A stretch of 64,000 nt of DNA. It comes from Gammaproteobacteria bacterium. GTDB taxonomy: Bacteria; Pseudomonadota; Gammaproteobacteria; JAADJB01. Of this stretch, positions 1 through 8,855 are shown piece after piece; positions within the stretch are counted from its first letter, which is position 1, and the number at the start of each line of letters is the position of its first letter. The DNA is taken from NCBI GenBank assembly GCA_013151035.1, contig JAADJB010000010.1:28239-92238 (forward strand), given 5' to 3'. The notes under the pieces are model-generated. The model worked only from the letters and a program-made list of their open reading frames with translations. It made no database searches and had not been told where the DNA came from. The position numbers and the translations under genes are program-made.

Positions 1-1375
1 AGAACGCGAGCACCATACCCAGTGCCGCAGACGCGCTATAGTATGGCATGGTGAATGGGAACAGCAGTCCCAGGGCGATTGCCAAGATTGCCTGTAGACG
101 TAGCTTTTTGGCGATGACCGAGACCTTGTCCTGCTTCCAGCGTAACAGGGCGCCGATACCGACTAATAGTGCCAACGGTATGGTAAGCGGGATAAAGACA
201 CTATTGAAATAAGGTGGGCCGACCGAAATCTTGCCAATACCGAGGGCATCAATAATAAGCGGATAGAGGGTGCCCAGCAGGATGCTTGCCGCTGCCACCA
301 CCAGCAGAACATTATTAATAAGCAGACCACTCTCGCGTGAAAACAGGGCAAATTTGACGGTGGAACGAATCTGGCTGGCACGCCATGAATAAAGCACCAA
401 CGAACCGCCGATCACCACCACCAGGAAGATCAGGATAAAGATCCCGCGTTCGGGATCTGTAGCAAAGGCATGTACCGAGGTGAGTACACCGGAACGCACT
501 AAGAAGGTGCCGAGTAGACTCAATGAAAAGGTGAGAATAGCCAACAGCACTGTCCACGCCTTGAATGCTCCGCGTTTCTCGGTGACTGCCAGCGAATGAA
601 TCAGCGCTGTACCGACCAGCCAGGGCATGAATGAGGCATTCTCCACCGGATCCCAGAACCACCAGCCACCCCAGCCCAATTCGTAGTACGCCCACCAGCT
701 ACCGAGCACAATGCCCAGGGTCATAAAGACCCAGGCGATATTGGTCCAGGGGCGTGACCAGCGTGCCCATGCCGAGTCGAGACGACCACCGAGCATGGCA
801 GCAATAGCAAAGGCAAAGGCCACTGAGAAACCCACATAACCCATGTAGAGCATGGGTGGATGAATCGCCAGACCGGGGTCTTGCAATAATGGATTAAGAT
901 CACGACCTTCTAGCGGCACCGTGAGCAGCCGATCAAAGGGGTTGGAAGTGAGCAGCATAAAGAGCAGGAAGCCGACGCTGACCATGCCCATGACACCGAC
1001 CACGCGAGCGACCATCAATACGGGAACACTGCGACTGAAAAAGGTGACTGCGGCTGTCCAGACCGAGAGAATAACAGCCCATAACAGCAGTGAACCTTCG
1101 TGCCCACCCCAGACACCTGAGACCAGGTAGAGCGTGGGTAATAAGCTGTTGGAATTGGCAGTGACATATTTAACTGAAAAATCATGTACCAGAAAGGCAT
1201 AGACAAGCAGGCCAAAGGCAAACAGCATAAAGACGACCTGTGCCTGTGCTGCCGGTTTGGCAACCGCAATCCATGAGTCGATTCCCTTATGTGCGCCAAT
1301 GGTGGGTAGAATCGCCTGGATCAGTGCCATGCACAGGGCCAGGATGAGGGCTATTTGTCCAAGCTCCGGGATCAT
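1..1375 (-). CDS. ccmF: cytochrome c heme lyase subunit CcmF (3' end beyond window)
   Basis: CcmF is the inner-membrane heme lyase subunit that, with CcmH, transfers heme from holo-CcmE to apocytochrome c on the periplasmic side. The first 458 codons are present, out of roughly 650 usual for the family; the C-terminus runs off the window. The protein is strongly hydrophobic from the N-terminus ([18 protein letters not shown]). It carries the tryptophan-rich heme-handling motif [18 protein letters not shown] and an earlier [13 protein letters not shown] segment. The ATG at 1375-1373 overlaps the ccmE stop as ATGA, which fixes the start and implies translational coupling. Confidence 0.95.
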   Translation of the reverse strand, partial: MIPELGQIALILALCMALIQAILPTIGAHKGIDSWIAVAKPAAQAQVVFMLFAFGLLVYAFLVHDFSVKYVTANSNSLLPTLYLVSGVWGGHEGSLLLWAVILSVWTAAVTFFSRSVPVLMVARVVGVMGMVSVGFLLFMLLTSNPFDRLLTVPLEGRDLNPLLQDPGLAIHPPMLYMGYVGFSVAFAFAIAAMLGGRLDSAWARWSRPWTNIAWVFMTLGIVLGSWWAYYELGWGGWWFWDPVENASFMPWLVGTALIHSLAVTEKRGAFKAWTVLLAILTFSLSLLGTFLVRSGVLTSVHAFATDPERGIFILIFLVVVIGGSLVLYSWRASQIRSTVKFALFSRESGLLINNVLLVVAAASILLGTLYPLIIDALGIGKISVGPPYFNSVFIPLTIPLALLVGIGALLRWKQDKVSVIAKKLRLQAILAIALGLLFPFTMPYYSASAALGMVLAF

Positions 1376-1809
1376 TGCGGGTTCCCCTGCTGCCGTCCCT
1401 TTTCCAGTGCCTCGGCAACTTCGGGTGGCATATAGTTTTCATCATGTTTGGCGAGCACTTCTTCGGCGATAAAGATGCCATCAGTCCCCATTTTGCCCTG
1501 AGCAATAACCCCCTGACCCTCAGCGAAGAGGTCGGGCAGGATGCCAGTATAAGCGACGGATACCTGGTTGGCATTATCGGTTACGTTGAAACGAACGGTG
1601 AGTTCCTTGCCACGTTGCAGTGAGCCGGATTCCACCAGACCACCCAGTCGAAACAGATGCCCCTTAGGTGCCTTTCCTTCTGTCACCTCGGTCGGTGAGA
1701 AGAAGTAAGACATATTGTTGCCCAGAGCGTTGAATACCAGCCAAGTGGCTAATATAATCACCACAACACCGATGGAGAGGAGGATAAATCGTTTTTGTCT
1801 AGCTTTCAT
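1372..1809 (-). CDS. ccmE: cytochrome c maturation heme chaperone CcmE
   Basis: CcmE is a membrane-anchored periplasmic heme chaperone that binds heme covalently through a histidine and hands it to CcmF/CcmH. The 145-residue length is normal. One N-terminal membrane anchor (about residues 8-28) precedes an OB-fold domain. The heme-binding motif [12 protein letters not shown] places His122 and Tyr126 in the expected H-x-x-x-Y arrangement. The stop overlaps the ccmF start by four bases. ccmD lies 20 bases upstream in the same direction. Confidence 0.96.
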   Translation of the reverse strand: MKARQKRFILLSIGVVVIILATWLVFNALGNNMSYFFSPTEVTEGKAPKGHLFRLGGLVESGSLQRGKELTVRFNVTDNANQVSVAYTGILPDLFAEGQGVIAQGKMGTDGIFIAEEVLAKHDENYMPPEVAEALEKGRQQGNPQ

Positions 1810-1829
1810 ACAGTGGATTCTATGTGGGC

Positions 1830-2006
1830 TTATTGTTTCTGTCGGACATGCAGTGTGGCTATTCGTTTCATTCTTTTTTCAGTGGCTATCTTTCGTTTTT
1901 TCAGGATGACGGGTTCAGCAATCATCATCAGCGCGGTAACACCAAAAGATCCCCAGACATAGAGAGCATACCCTCCCATATAAAAAAACTCAGCCACACT
2001 ATTCAT
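1830..2006 (-). CDS. ccmD: heme exporter small subunit CcmD
   Basis: CcmD is a small single-span membrane protein that helps release holo-CcmE from the CcmABC complex. The chosen start at 2006 gives 58 residues beginning MNSVAEFFYMGGYALYVW, a typical CcmD opening, followed by one transmembrane helix and a basic cytoplasmic tail. This ATG overlaps the ccmC stop as ATGA. An in-frame ATG ten codons upstream (2036) would add MGTQSVWRSI, but it lies inside ccmC and is less likely. Identity rests mainly on size, topology and position between ccmC and ccmE. Confidence 0.85.
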   Translation of the reverse strand: MNSVAEFFYMGGYALYVWGSFGVTALMMIAEPVILKKRKIATEKRMKRIATLHVRQKQ

Positions 2007-2752
2007 GATGGATCTCCAAACAGATTGCGTACCCATGAGGTATTACGTTCTCGTTCAAGAATAATAAGGCGTACCCGCATCAAGGATACGGCAATGGTGT
2101 AGGCCCAGAAGCCGAGTGCCATAATCAGCATGGTCATAAGCATGACCTCATCCATAGAAGTGCCTGATTGCGCCGCGATGGATGAGCCTTGATGCAGAGT
2201 ATTCCACCACTGCACCGAGTAATAGATAATCGGGATATTAACCGCGCCGACAATGGCTAGTAAGGCTCCGGCACGGTCGGCACGGCGTGGATCATCAATC
2301 GCTGATTTCAGGGCAATAAAGCCGATGTAGAGGAATAACAGGATCAGTTCAGAGGTGAGTCGGGCATCCCAGACCCACCATGCGCCCCACATCGGTTTAC
2401 CCCAGAAGGCGCCTGTCCACAGGGCTAAAAAGGTAAACATAGCACCGGTCGGGGCAAGTGCTGAGGCCATCATTGCTGACAAACGGGTATTAAAGACCAG
2501 ACCGAGGAAGGACCAACCCGCCATAATCAGATAGATAAACATCGACATCCAGGCAGCACCGACATGAATGAATATGATGCGATAGCCTTCACCTTGTTTG
2601 TAATCTGTTGGCGCGACAAAAAAGCTGAGGTAGAGCCCGATAGCCAGCAGAATAATGGCTATCCAGCCAAACCAGGGGATCATCCTGCCTGCCAGGGTAT
2701 AGAATGTGGCAGGGGAAGCGAATTTGAACCAGTGTGTTAATTGCGATTTCAC
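2003..2752 (-). CDS. ccmC: heme ABC transporter permease CcmC
   Basis: CcmC is the integral membrane protein that presents heme to CcmE for covalent attachment. The protein has 249 residues and about six hydrophobic segments. It carries the tryptophan-rich WWD signature (WGAWWVWDARLTSELILL) near residues 125-142, shared with CcmF. Expected periplasmic histidines occur, for example in the IHVGAAWMS segment. The gene follows ccmB by about 10 bases and couples to ccmD through an ATGA overlap. Confidence 0.95.
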   Translation of the reverse strand: MKSQLTHWFKFASPATFYTLAGRMIPWFGWIAIILLAIGLYLSFFVAPTDYKQGEGYRIIFIHVGAAWMSMFIYLIMAGWSFLGLVFNTRLSAMMASALAPTGAMFTFLALWTGAFWGKPMWGAWWVWDARLTSELILLFLYIGFIALKSAIDDPRRADRAGALLAIVGAVNIPIIYYSVQWWNTLHQGSSIAAQSGTSMDEVMLMTMLIMALGFWAYTIAVSLMRVRLIILERERNTSWVRNLFGDPS

Positions 2753-2762
2753 GATGTATCAG

Positions 2763-3431
2763 TTACTCGGTCGATATTCTGAGTGCAATGGCCGCGACCA
2801 AGGGCGCGAAAAACAGTGATATTAGCATAATTGCGCCCAGCATGTAGAGATGTCCCGTTCCTCCCAACCCCGAGACACTCGCCTCAACCGCACCCGCACC
2901 AAAGATCAGTACCGGAATGGTTAATGGGAGTACCAGTAGTGAGATCAATACACCACCGCCCCTCAGCCCCAAAGTAAGGGCTGCCCCGATAGCCCCGATC
3001 AGGCTTAACACGGGGGTGCCGAGTAGCAGGGTGATGATCAACATCGCCAGAGCATCCAGCGAGAGATCGTATTGCAGCCCCAGAACCGGAGACATCAGTA
3101 CCAGTGGTAGCCCCGTGAGTAGCCAATGGGCAATAATCTTGCCCAGCACCAGGATATAGAGAGGCTGTGGCGTTAACAGCAATTGTTCCAGCGTACCATC
3201 GGCAAAATCAATGGAAAACAGTCGTTCCAGCGCCAGCATCGAGGCGAGTAGAGCCGCCACCCAGACAATGCCCGGCGCAATCAGACGCAGGGTATCACTC
3301 TCGGGGCCAATACCCAACGGAAACAGGCTCACCACGATGACAAAAAAGAACAAGGTAGAGAAGACATCCGATGGATGACGTAGAGCCAGGGTGAGATCAC
3401 GACGAATGATGGTGGTAAAGGCGTTAAGCAT
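2763..3431 (-). CDS. ccmB: heme exporter membrane subunit CcmB
   Basis: CcmB is the membrane subunit that pairs with the ATPase CcmA; their ATP hydrolysis drives release of heme-loaded CcmE from CcmC. The length of 222 residues and about six hydrophobic helices fit the family, as does the N-terminal MLNAFTTIIRRDLTLALRHP. In most genomes ccmB directly follows ccmA. Here an oppositely oriented EAL gene lies between them. No Shine-Dalgarno sequence is visible in front of the ATG: the six preceding bases are all C, with a TATAAAAT box immediately upstream. Confidence 0.94.
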   Translation of the reverse strand: MLNAFTTIIRRDLTLALRHPSDVFSTLFFFVIVVSLFPLGIGPESDTLRLIAPGIVWVAALLASMLALERLFSIDFADGTLEQLLLTPQPLYILVLGKIIAHWLLTGLPLVLMSPVLGLQYDLSLDALAMLIITLLLGTPVLSLIGAIGAALTLGLRGGGVLISLLVLPLTIPVLIFGAGAVEASVSGLGGTGHLYMLGAIMLISLFFAPLVAAIALRISTE

Positions 3432-3437
3432 GGGGGG

Positions 3438-3445
3438 ATTTTATA
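3438..3445 (-). promoter_or_regulatory. candidate -10 box for ccmBCDEF, possibly leaderless
   Basis: On the minus strand TATAAAAT ends six bases (CCCCCC) before the ccmB ATG at 3431. A transcript starting the usual six to eight bases after this box would begin at or next to the start codon, so the mRNA would have almost no leader. No good -35 hexamer is evident 16-18 bases upstream. The site matters because the EAL insertion has cut ccmB off from the ccmA transcript. This is inferred from sequence only. Confidence 0.4.
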
Positions 3446-3582
3446 GGATTCAAGCGAATGCTGCACTTCTGAGTGCGGTTAAATAAAATTGCCTAATGTG
3501 TTTTCTATGATAAAGTGATGATCGTTAAGCGAATTAAATTTTAAAGTATTTATCTTTGTGAAATGGGAAAACGAAAGAATAT

Positions 3583-4389
3583 ATGTCAAATTTAAAAAAT
3601 ATAATTGATGTGGATAAATTATTAATACATGCACAACCAATCATTAATTTGAAAAGTAATGACGCAAATCTACAATATTTTGAGATCTTGAGTCGATTTT
3701 TAAATAACGAAGGTAATATGTTATATCCTGACGAGGTATTCCCTAAATTAAACAGTGATAGTTTAATTGAATTAGATATATTGATTTTGGAAACCACCTA
3801 TAAAAAATTAAATCAAATGTCTTCTATATTAAATAAAGATTATATGGCGACAATAAATATTTCTGCTGAAACCATTAAAAATAAACTTGATTTTTTTGAT
3901 TATTTAAAACAATTAGAAGAAAAACACGCTATTAATTCTGAAAATATAACCTTAGAAATTAATGAAAAATCGAATGAAGGTTTAACTGATTTTGTAATAA
4001 AAACATTAACTAATAATTATTCTTTGGCTATTGATGATTTTGGAACCAAGAATTTCCCCATTCAAAAGTTGAGGTACGATGTTTTAGTTGAAGTTGAAAA
4101 AGAAAGCCCTGCCTTATTAAAAAAAGTAAAAGTGAAACTAGATCAGTCTTTCATTAAAAACCTGGATATAGATAACGCACTGGATAATGCTATTGATCAT
4201 GCCTTCATAGATATGATTTTAACGGTGAAAAATAGATTCAAAGGCATTGAAATAGTTGCGGAAGGTGTTGAGACATTAAATATTGCAAATTTACTCAGCA
4301 ACAAAGGGATTGATTTTGGACAGGGTTATTTTTGGAAAAAACCTGCATTATTAGATGAAAGTTATTCCCAGCCTTTGTTTGAAAGGTGA
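3583..4389 (+). CDS. stand-alone EAL-domain protein (putative c-di-GMP phosphodiesterase)
   Basis: The 268-residue protein is a single EAL domain with no sensor, GGDEF or membrane segment. Family landmarks are visible in order: FEILSR in place of EALSR, TINIS, TLEINE, AIDDFGT, VKLDQSFI, VAEGVET and GQGYFWKKP. These supply most of the metal-binding and catalytic acidic residues, so activity is plausible. The EAL tripeptide reads EIL and the DDFGTG loop reads DDFGTK, so a degenerate c-di-GMP receptor is also possible. The gene is far more AT-rich than its neighbours (many AAA, TTA and ATA codons), which suggests acquisition by transfer. It separates ccmB from ccmA and ends five bases from the convergent ccmA stop. 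Confidence 0.88.
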   Translation: MSNLKNIIDVDKLLIHAQPIINLKSNDANLQYFEILSRFLNNEGNMLYPDEVFPKLNSDSLIELDILILETTYKKLNQMSSILNKDYMATINISAETIKNKLDFFDYLKQLEEKHAINSENITLEINEKSNEGLTDFVIKTLTNNYSLAIDDFGTKNFPIQKLRYDVLVEVEKESPALLKKVKVKLDQSFIKNLDIDNALDNAIDHAFIDMILTVKNRFKGIEIVAEGVETLNIANLLSNKGIDFGQGYFWKKPALLDESYSQPLFER

Positions 4390-4394
4390 TGAAT

Positions 4395-5036
4395 TCAAAA
4401 AGACTGGTTATCATTGACCTTTCTTCCTAGATGTAACTGTTTAACCTCACCACGGGTAAGTGTCACCTCTTGGTGTGTAGTCAGGATCACCATGCCCTTA
4501 TTGCCAATATGTTCGCGGATGATTTGTTGTAGATCGGTTACTGCGTCTTTATCGAGCGCAACAAAGGGTTCATCAAGAATCCATAGCGTTGCTGCGCTGA
4601 GCAGTAGTTGTGCCAGGGCAACGCGTCGTTTTTGCCCTTGTGACAGGAGTTTAACGGGTAGATCCTCAAATCCTGTTAGCCCCATTCTTGCGAGGGCATT
4701 TGAGGCCTGTTCTTCATTAATCGGTGTACCATTGAGGGATAAGGCTATCGTCAGGTTTTCTATCGCGCTGAGGTCGTCCTTGATGCCTCCTTTGTGGCCA
4801 ATATAGAGTAGGTTTTCAGCGAATTCTTCTCTTAGTTCATGGATGCTTTGGCCCTTCCATAAAATATCACCCTCGGTGGGCTGGAAGAGGCCACAGAGCA
4901 TGCGTAACAATGTTGTCTTACCCGAACCGTTCTCACCGTGAACATGTAGCAGTTCCCCTTCGTTGAGTTCGAGTGATATATTGCTAAAGAGATGACGGTC
5001 GCCACGTTCGGCACTGAGTTTTTTAAGTGTTAGCAT
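4395..5036 (-). CDS. ccmA: heme exporter ATP-binding protein CcmA
   Basis: CcmA is the cytoplasmic ABC ATPase of the CcmAB complex required for recycling holo-CcmE. In 213 residues it shows a Walker A motif (GENGSGKTT, near residue 34), the signature region LSQGQKRRVALAQLLL, Walker B LWILDEP and the switch histidine in LTTHQ. It starts seven bases after the dctM stop on the same strand, so it probably rides on the TRAP operon transcript. The usual partner ccmB is not the next gene: the EAL gene intervenes on the other strand. Confidence 0.95.
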   Translation of the reverse strand: MLTLKKLSAERGDRHLFSNISLELNEGELLHVHGENGSGKTTLLRMLCGLFQPTEGDILWKGQSIHELREEFAENLLYIGHKGGIKDDLSAIENLTIALSLNGTPINEEQASNALARMGLTGFEDLPVKLLSQGQKRRVALAQLLLSAATLWILDEPFVALDKDAVTDLQQIIREHIGNKGMVILTTHQEVTLTRGEVKQLHLGRKVNDNQSF

Positions 5037-5043
5037 GCTGCTT

Positions 5044-6306
5044 TTAATCTCTCCACCACAAAGACAGGACTGGGAAATAGGTGATCAGGAACAACCACAA
5101 CAGCATGATACCAAGGAACGGAATGGCGGCGGCAAATAATGATAATACCGGTCGGTTAAAACGTTGGCTGGCAATAAACAGATTAATGCCCACCGGGGGT
5201 GTGGTGTAACCAATCTCCAGGTTGGCCAGAAACAGGATGCCGAGGTGAACCGGATCAATACCAAAGCGTTGTGCCAAGGGTAAAATCAGTGGCACGACAA
5301 CAACGGTAGCAGAGAAGATATCCATCATACAACCGACGACGAGTAAAAACAGATTGAGCAGGATCAGGAACTGTAACTGGGTGTCTACCCGTTGTTCCAT
5401 CCATGCCAGCAGGCGCATGGGGATCTCGGCATCAATCAGCAAGTTGGTTAGCCCCATGGCAACGCCGAGGATGATGAGAATACTACCGACTAAGGTGCTG
5501 GTGTCACGCAGGATCGGGATCAGTTGTTGGCGTGGGTCGATATTTTTGTGAATGACGATCTCTAATATGAGCACATAGATGGCAGCAAAGGCGGATGCCT
5601 CACTTACCGTGACATAGCCGCCGAATATGCCAGCGATGATGCCGGTGGGTAACAGGATATCCCAGATGCCTTCACGCAACGCCTTCTTTAAGGACTCCGA
5701 TGAGAAGGTGTGGCGCGGCATATCCTGATTATTGCCAGTATAGATACTGTAGGTTGCCAGCATGACTAACAGGATGACACCGGGTACGATACCGGCCAGA
5801 AATAGTTCATCAATATTAACCCCGGCAACGATGCCGTATAACAGGATGGCGAGACTGGGGGGGAATAATAGACCGAGGGAACCGGATGAGGTGAGCAGCC
5901 CCAGAGAGAAACGTTCGTTATAACCTTGTTTGGTGAGCATCGGGAACAGCAGTCCACCGAGTGCCAGGATGGTGACACCGGATGCCCCGGAGAAGGCGGT
6001 GAAAAAGGCACATACGCACAGGGCAACGACAGCCAGCCCACCGGGTAGCCAGCCAAATAGGTTGTTAAACAGTGTTACCAGTCGTTTAGGTGCGCCACCC
6101 GCGGCGAGAACCACGCCCGCCAGGGTGAACAAGGGGATAGCCGACAGATTTGGGGAAGATGCCAGACGGTTGAGTTCAATAATCAATACCGCAGGATCAA
6201 GCTCAGATATCTGAACCGATAGCAGCCCACCAGCCCCTAGTACGACAAACAAGGGTAGACCGAGGGTGGCCAGTAGCACCAGAATAAGGATGAAAATACT
6301 AGTCAT
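5044..6306 (-). CDS. dctM: TRAP transporter large permease DctM
   Basis: This is the large membrane subunit of a tripartite ATP-independent periplasmic transporter, which uses an ion gradient to import a substrate, commonly an organic acid, delivered by DctP. The start at 6306 (MTSIFILILVLLATLGLPLF) gives 420 residues and overlaps the dctQ stop as ATGA. The longer frame upstream lies inside dctQ and has no membrane character. Multiple hydrophobic helices and family segments such as LFPPSLAILLYG and NLEIGYTTPPVGINLF are visible. The substrate cannot be read from the sequence. Confidence 0.93.
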   Translation of the reverse strand: MTSIFILILVLLATLGLPLFVVLGAGGLLSVQISELDPAVLIIELNRLASSPNLSAIPLFTLAGVVLAAGGAPKRLVTLFNNLFGWLPGGLAVVALCVCAFFTAFSGASGVTILALGGLLFPMLTKQGYNERFSLGLLTSSGSLGLLFPPSLAILLYGIVAGVNIDELFLAGIVPGVILLVMLATYSIYTGNNQDMPRHTFSSESLKKALREGIWDILLPTGIIAGIFGGYVTVSEASAFAAIYVLILEIVIHKNIDPRQQLIPILRDTSTLVGSILIILGVAMGLTNLLIDAEIPMRLLAWMEQRVDTQLQFLILLNLFLLVVGCMMDIFSATVVVVPLILPLAQRFGIDPVHLGILFLANLEIGYTTPPVGINLFIASQRFNRPVLSLFAAAIPFLGIMLLWLFLITYFPVLSLWWRD

Positions 6307-6821
6307 TGATGATTGAGGTCGGACAGGTTGGCGCTGTCTTTTGTCTTGGGCCCGAGTATCGCTGCCAATAGAAAATGTAATGTCAGCAGACCGAATCCGA
6401 GTGGGATGATGAGGTTCATTGCCGCAATCCATTCAGCCCCTGGCGCGGCATAGTTCCATCCGTCATACCAGAAATCAATGGCGGCGAGGGTGAACAGATA
6501 GCAAATGATACTGCCTATCAGGTGTAGTGGTCGGAATAATCGAGCCTTCCATGGTGATGATAACCAGGCGGCAAGTACATCAATCTTGATGTGACGTTGA
6601 TCTTCTGTTGCCAGTATCGCGCCAAAGAAGGCAATATAAATCACCATATGTCGGCTGATGGTGTCGGCCATGGGGAAGCCGGTGGCAAATAGATTGCGGG
6701 CGATAATCTGTGCCAGTGAAAGACCGAGCAGCAATAGTAACGCGGATGAGGCTAATATGATCTCGCTTTTTGTCAGGTACTTCTGCAATGATCTCAACGT
6801 AACATTGAGCTGCTTAATCAT
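6303..6821 (-). CDS. dctQ: TRAP transporter small permease DctQ
   Basis: This is the small membrane subunit, which forms the transport complex together with DctM. The 172 residues contain about four hydrophobic segments and the family-like stretch FATGFPMADTISRHMVIYIA followed by TEDQRHIKIDVLA. It overlaps both neighbours by four bases (ATGA at each junction), so dctP, dctQ and dctM are translationally coupled. Assignment rests on topology, these segments and position between a DctP and a DctM. Confidence 0.9.
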   Translation of the reverse strand: MIKQLNVTLRSLQKYLTKSEIILASSALLLLLGLSLAQIIARNLFATGFPMADTISRHMVIYIAFFGAILATEDQRHIKIDVLAAWLSSPWKARLFRPLHLIGSIICYLFTLAAIDFWYDGWNYAAPGAEWIAAMNLIIPLGFGLLTLHFLLAAILGPKTKDSANLSDLNHQ

Positions 6822-7861
6822 GGCATCCCCGGGTTGTTGGCTGTCATCTCACGGTGATGTTTGAGTAATACGCGGGTGGTATCAAAGAAGGATTGTGGGA
6901 GATAGTTATCCTTAATGAGTTCTTTGGCTGCGTTATCCCTGATCTCGATCATTGCCTGTTTATCAATATCCTCAGGATCAAGCACAAACTTTAGTCCTTC
7001 TTGTTTGAGGATGTCGATACTGGTCTCATTATCAATACGGGTTGCTTTGATTAGACGCTCACCAATAATCTTACCGCTGTCTTTGAGTATCTTTTGCAGG
7101 TCTGTGGGTAGCTTGTTGAAGAAGCGGTTGGATACCACGATGGCACCCATGGCATTAAGCATGGGAACATTAGTGACATATTTGGTCTTGGTATACCACT
7201 GCATGGCAATCGAGGCGAGGGGGGTGGAGTACACCGTATCGAGCAGACCGGTTGATAGTGAGGTGAAGACATCAATAATGGACAGTGGCACCGGAGCCAG
7301 ACCACTGGCCTTGAAGAACGCCTCGCCTAAACGGTCACCTTGCCATAGCCAGATGCGTCGATTCTTCAGGTCATCCATGTTGTAGATGGGTTCCTTGGAG
7401 AAAAAACGGACAAAGCCAATTTCCATCCAGCCGAGTAATTCATAACCGTTTTTACGGAAGCCACGTTCAAAGTCGGGCATAAAATGATGACGTACCATGT
7501 CGATCTCGGCATGATCATCAAACAGGAACGGAATCTCCATGATGCGAGCAGGTGAATAAATGTTGCCGATACCATAGCCGGAGAAGGCAGCACCCTGAAG
7601 TTGCCCAAAGCGTATCTTTCTGAGTACATCCGGTTCATCACCTTGCACACCACCCGGATAAAATTTGAAGATAATTTGACCGTGGGTCTTTTCTTTGACC
7701 TCGGCGGCCCATTCCTCCAACAAGTTCATCCAGGTGGTGCCACTAGGTGCGAGGGTGGCAAATTTCAGGGTATAGGTTTTAGTCTCGGTGGCATGAGCGG
7801 GCAACATAGTGAACAGGCTCATGCACAGAAAAATAATGCTCGATTTAATAATAGAACGCAT
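6818..7861 (-). CDS. dctP: TRAP transporter substrate-binding protein DctP
   Basis: This periplasmic solute receptor delivers substrate to DctQM. The start at 7861 (MRSIIKSSIIFLCMSL) is preferred because GAGGAG lies eight bases upstream and the ATG overlaps the upstream stop as TGATG; a GTG three codons earlier sits on top of that ribosome site. This gives 347 residues. A signal peptide ends near AHA. Mature-domain landmarks include TLKFATLAPSGTTWMN and LKNRRIWLWQGDRLGEAF, which contains the region of the conserved carboxylate-binding arginine. A carboxylate ligand is likely but not proven. Confidence 0.92.
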   Translation of the reverse strand: MRSIIKSSIIFLCMSLFTMLPAHATETKTYTLKFATLAPSGTTWMNLLEEWAAEVKEKTHGQIIFKFYPGGVQGDEPDVLRKIRFGQLQGAAFSGYGIGNIYSPARIMEIPFLFDDHAEIDMVRHHFMPDFERGFRKNGYELLGWMEIGFVRFFSKEPIYNMDDLKNRRIWLWQGDRLGEAFFKASGLAPVPLSIIDVFTSLSTGLLDTVYSTPLASIAMQWYTKTKYVTNVPMLNAMGAIVVSNRFFNKLPTDLQKILKDSGKIIGERLIKATRIDNETSIDILKQEGLKFVLDPEDIDKQAMIEIRDNAAKELIKDNYLPQSFFDTTRVLLKHHREMTANNPGMP

Positions 7862-8745
7862 CAGAACCACTCCTCTTCATATTGCAGGAGCTTATGCGCC
7901 CGTTCGCGTGCAATCTGGTTGGCTAACGCCATCTCCGGGAAGTATCCCTGGGGAGTATTGATGACTGCCATCAGGCGATTATGGAAGGCCTGTTTATCCA
8001 GTTTTTGTCGTGCGAGATATTCGGCATAGAATACATCGACGATCAATAAGCGACCCTGAGTTGTCTTTTTTGCCCGTTCGAAGTATTGCTCCGAGAGTTC
8101 AAAATTACCCCCGAACATGGGCGCGCGTGCGCCATAATAAATGGCAAAGAACAGATTGGGGCCACCATAGTAATAGTCTTCATTCAGTTCCACTACGCGG
8201 CGCATTAGTTTAGCGGCGCGTGTGATTTGGGCAATGGCCTCAGGCTTGTCACGACTCATGTCACTCCATTTGGCCCAGCAGGATGCGGTCCAGAACAGGG
8301 CGGGGATAGCGCTTTCATCAAGCTTGTCCAGACTGCTGCGGAGTTCTTCTAATGAGGTGTTGTAGATGTCGACATCCAGGCCTGAGAGCCTTAATGCAAT
8401 ACTGGCATGTTTTAGTCCGCGTTGATAAAGACGGGCAGCACGTTTGAAATTTTGCATTTCGACAAAACCAAAGGCATAACCATAGAAGGCTTGTGCAACA
8501 TAAATGCGAACATCAATGTTGTCCGGGTCAGCCTCCAACATGCCTTCCATCATCTTGATGGTAGCGGGGATTGCGCTATGGGCGAGTTCAAGATCGGTTT
8601 CCTGATTCATGGCTACTAAACCACCATCCATGATGGGGGCAGAGCCACGGACAACCACTTGTCCCATAGAGCAACCATAGCTACCGATGGTGAGTGATAA
8701 CAAGAGCAAAATGAGACGATAAGAGCGCTTAATAAAGTTATTCAT
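7861..8745 (-). CDS. tatT: TRAP-associated TatT-family lipoprotein
   Basis: TatT proteins are periplasmic helical-repeat lipoproteins encoded beside TRAP genes; the described member assembles as a ring with the DctP partner. The 294-residue product has a lipoprotein signal ending near GSYGC (Cys25). A helical TPR-like body follows, with the family-type segments IYVAQAFYGYAFGFVEM and GGPNLFFAIYYGARAPMFGG. It is the first gene of the tatT-dctP-dctQ-dctM-ccmA run and overlaps dctP by one base. The transporter is therefore likely of the TatT-assisted type, which may favour hydrophobic ligands; that last point is inference. Confidence 0.88.
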   Translation of the reverse strand: MNNFIKRSYRLILLLLSLTIGSYGCSMGQVVVRGSAPIMDGGLVAMNQETDLELAHSAIPATIKMMEGMLEADPDNIDVRIYVAQAFYGYAFGFVEMQNFKRAARLYQRGLKHASIALRLSGLDVDIYNTSLEELRSSLDKLDESAIPALFWTASCWAKWSDMSRDKPEAIAQITRAAKLMRRVVELNEDYYYGGPNLFFAIYYGARAPMFGGNFELSEQYFERAKKTTQGRLLIVDVFYAEYLARQKLDKQAFHNRLMAVINTPQGYFPEMALANQIARERAHKLLQYEEEWF

Positions 8746-8855
8746 TATTGAATCCAGAAAATAGTGCCTGATGAGTTAGAGAAGAACAATCCCTGTCTCT
8801 GGAGTTAACGGAACAGGAGTTAACACTATAACAAAGAATGATTAAGTACGCTTCC

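Noticed and set aside
163..903. Minus-strand short frames inside ccmF in other frames
   Set aside because: The continuous CcmF reading frame with its WWD motif covers the whole stretch.
6307..6432. N-terminal extension of dctM by 42 codons
   Set aside because: It lies within dctQ in another frame and has no membrane or family character; the ATGA overlap at 6306 is the natural start.
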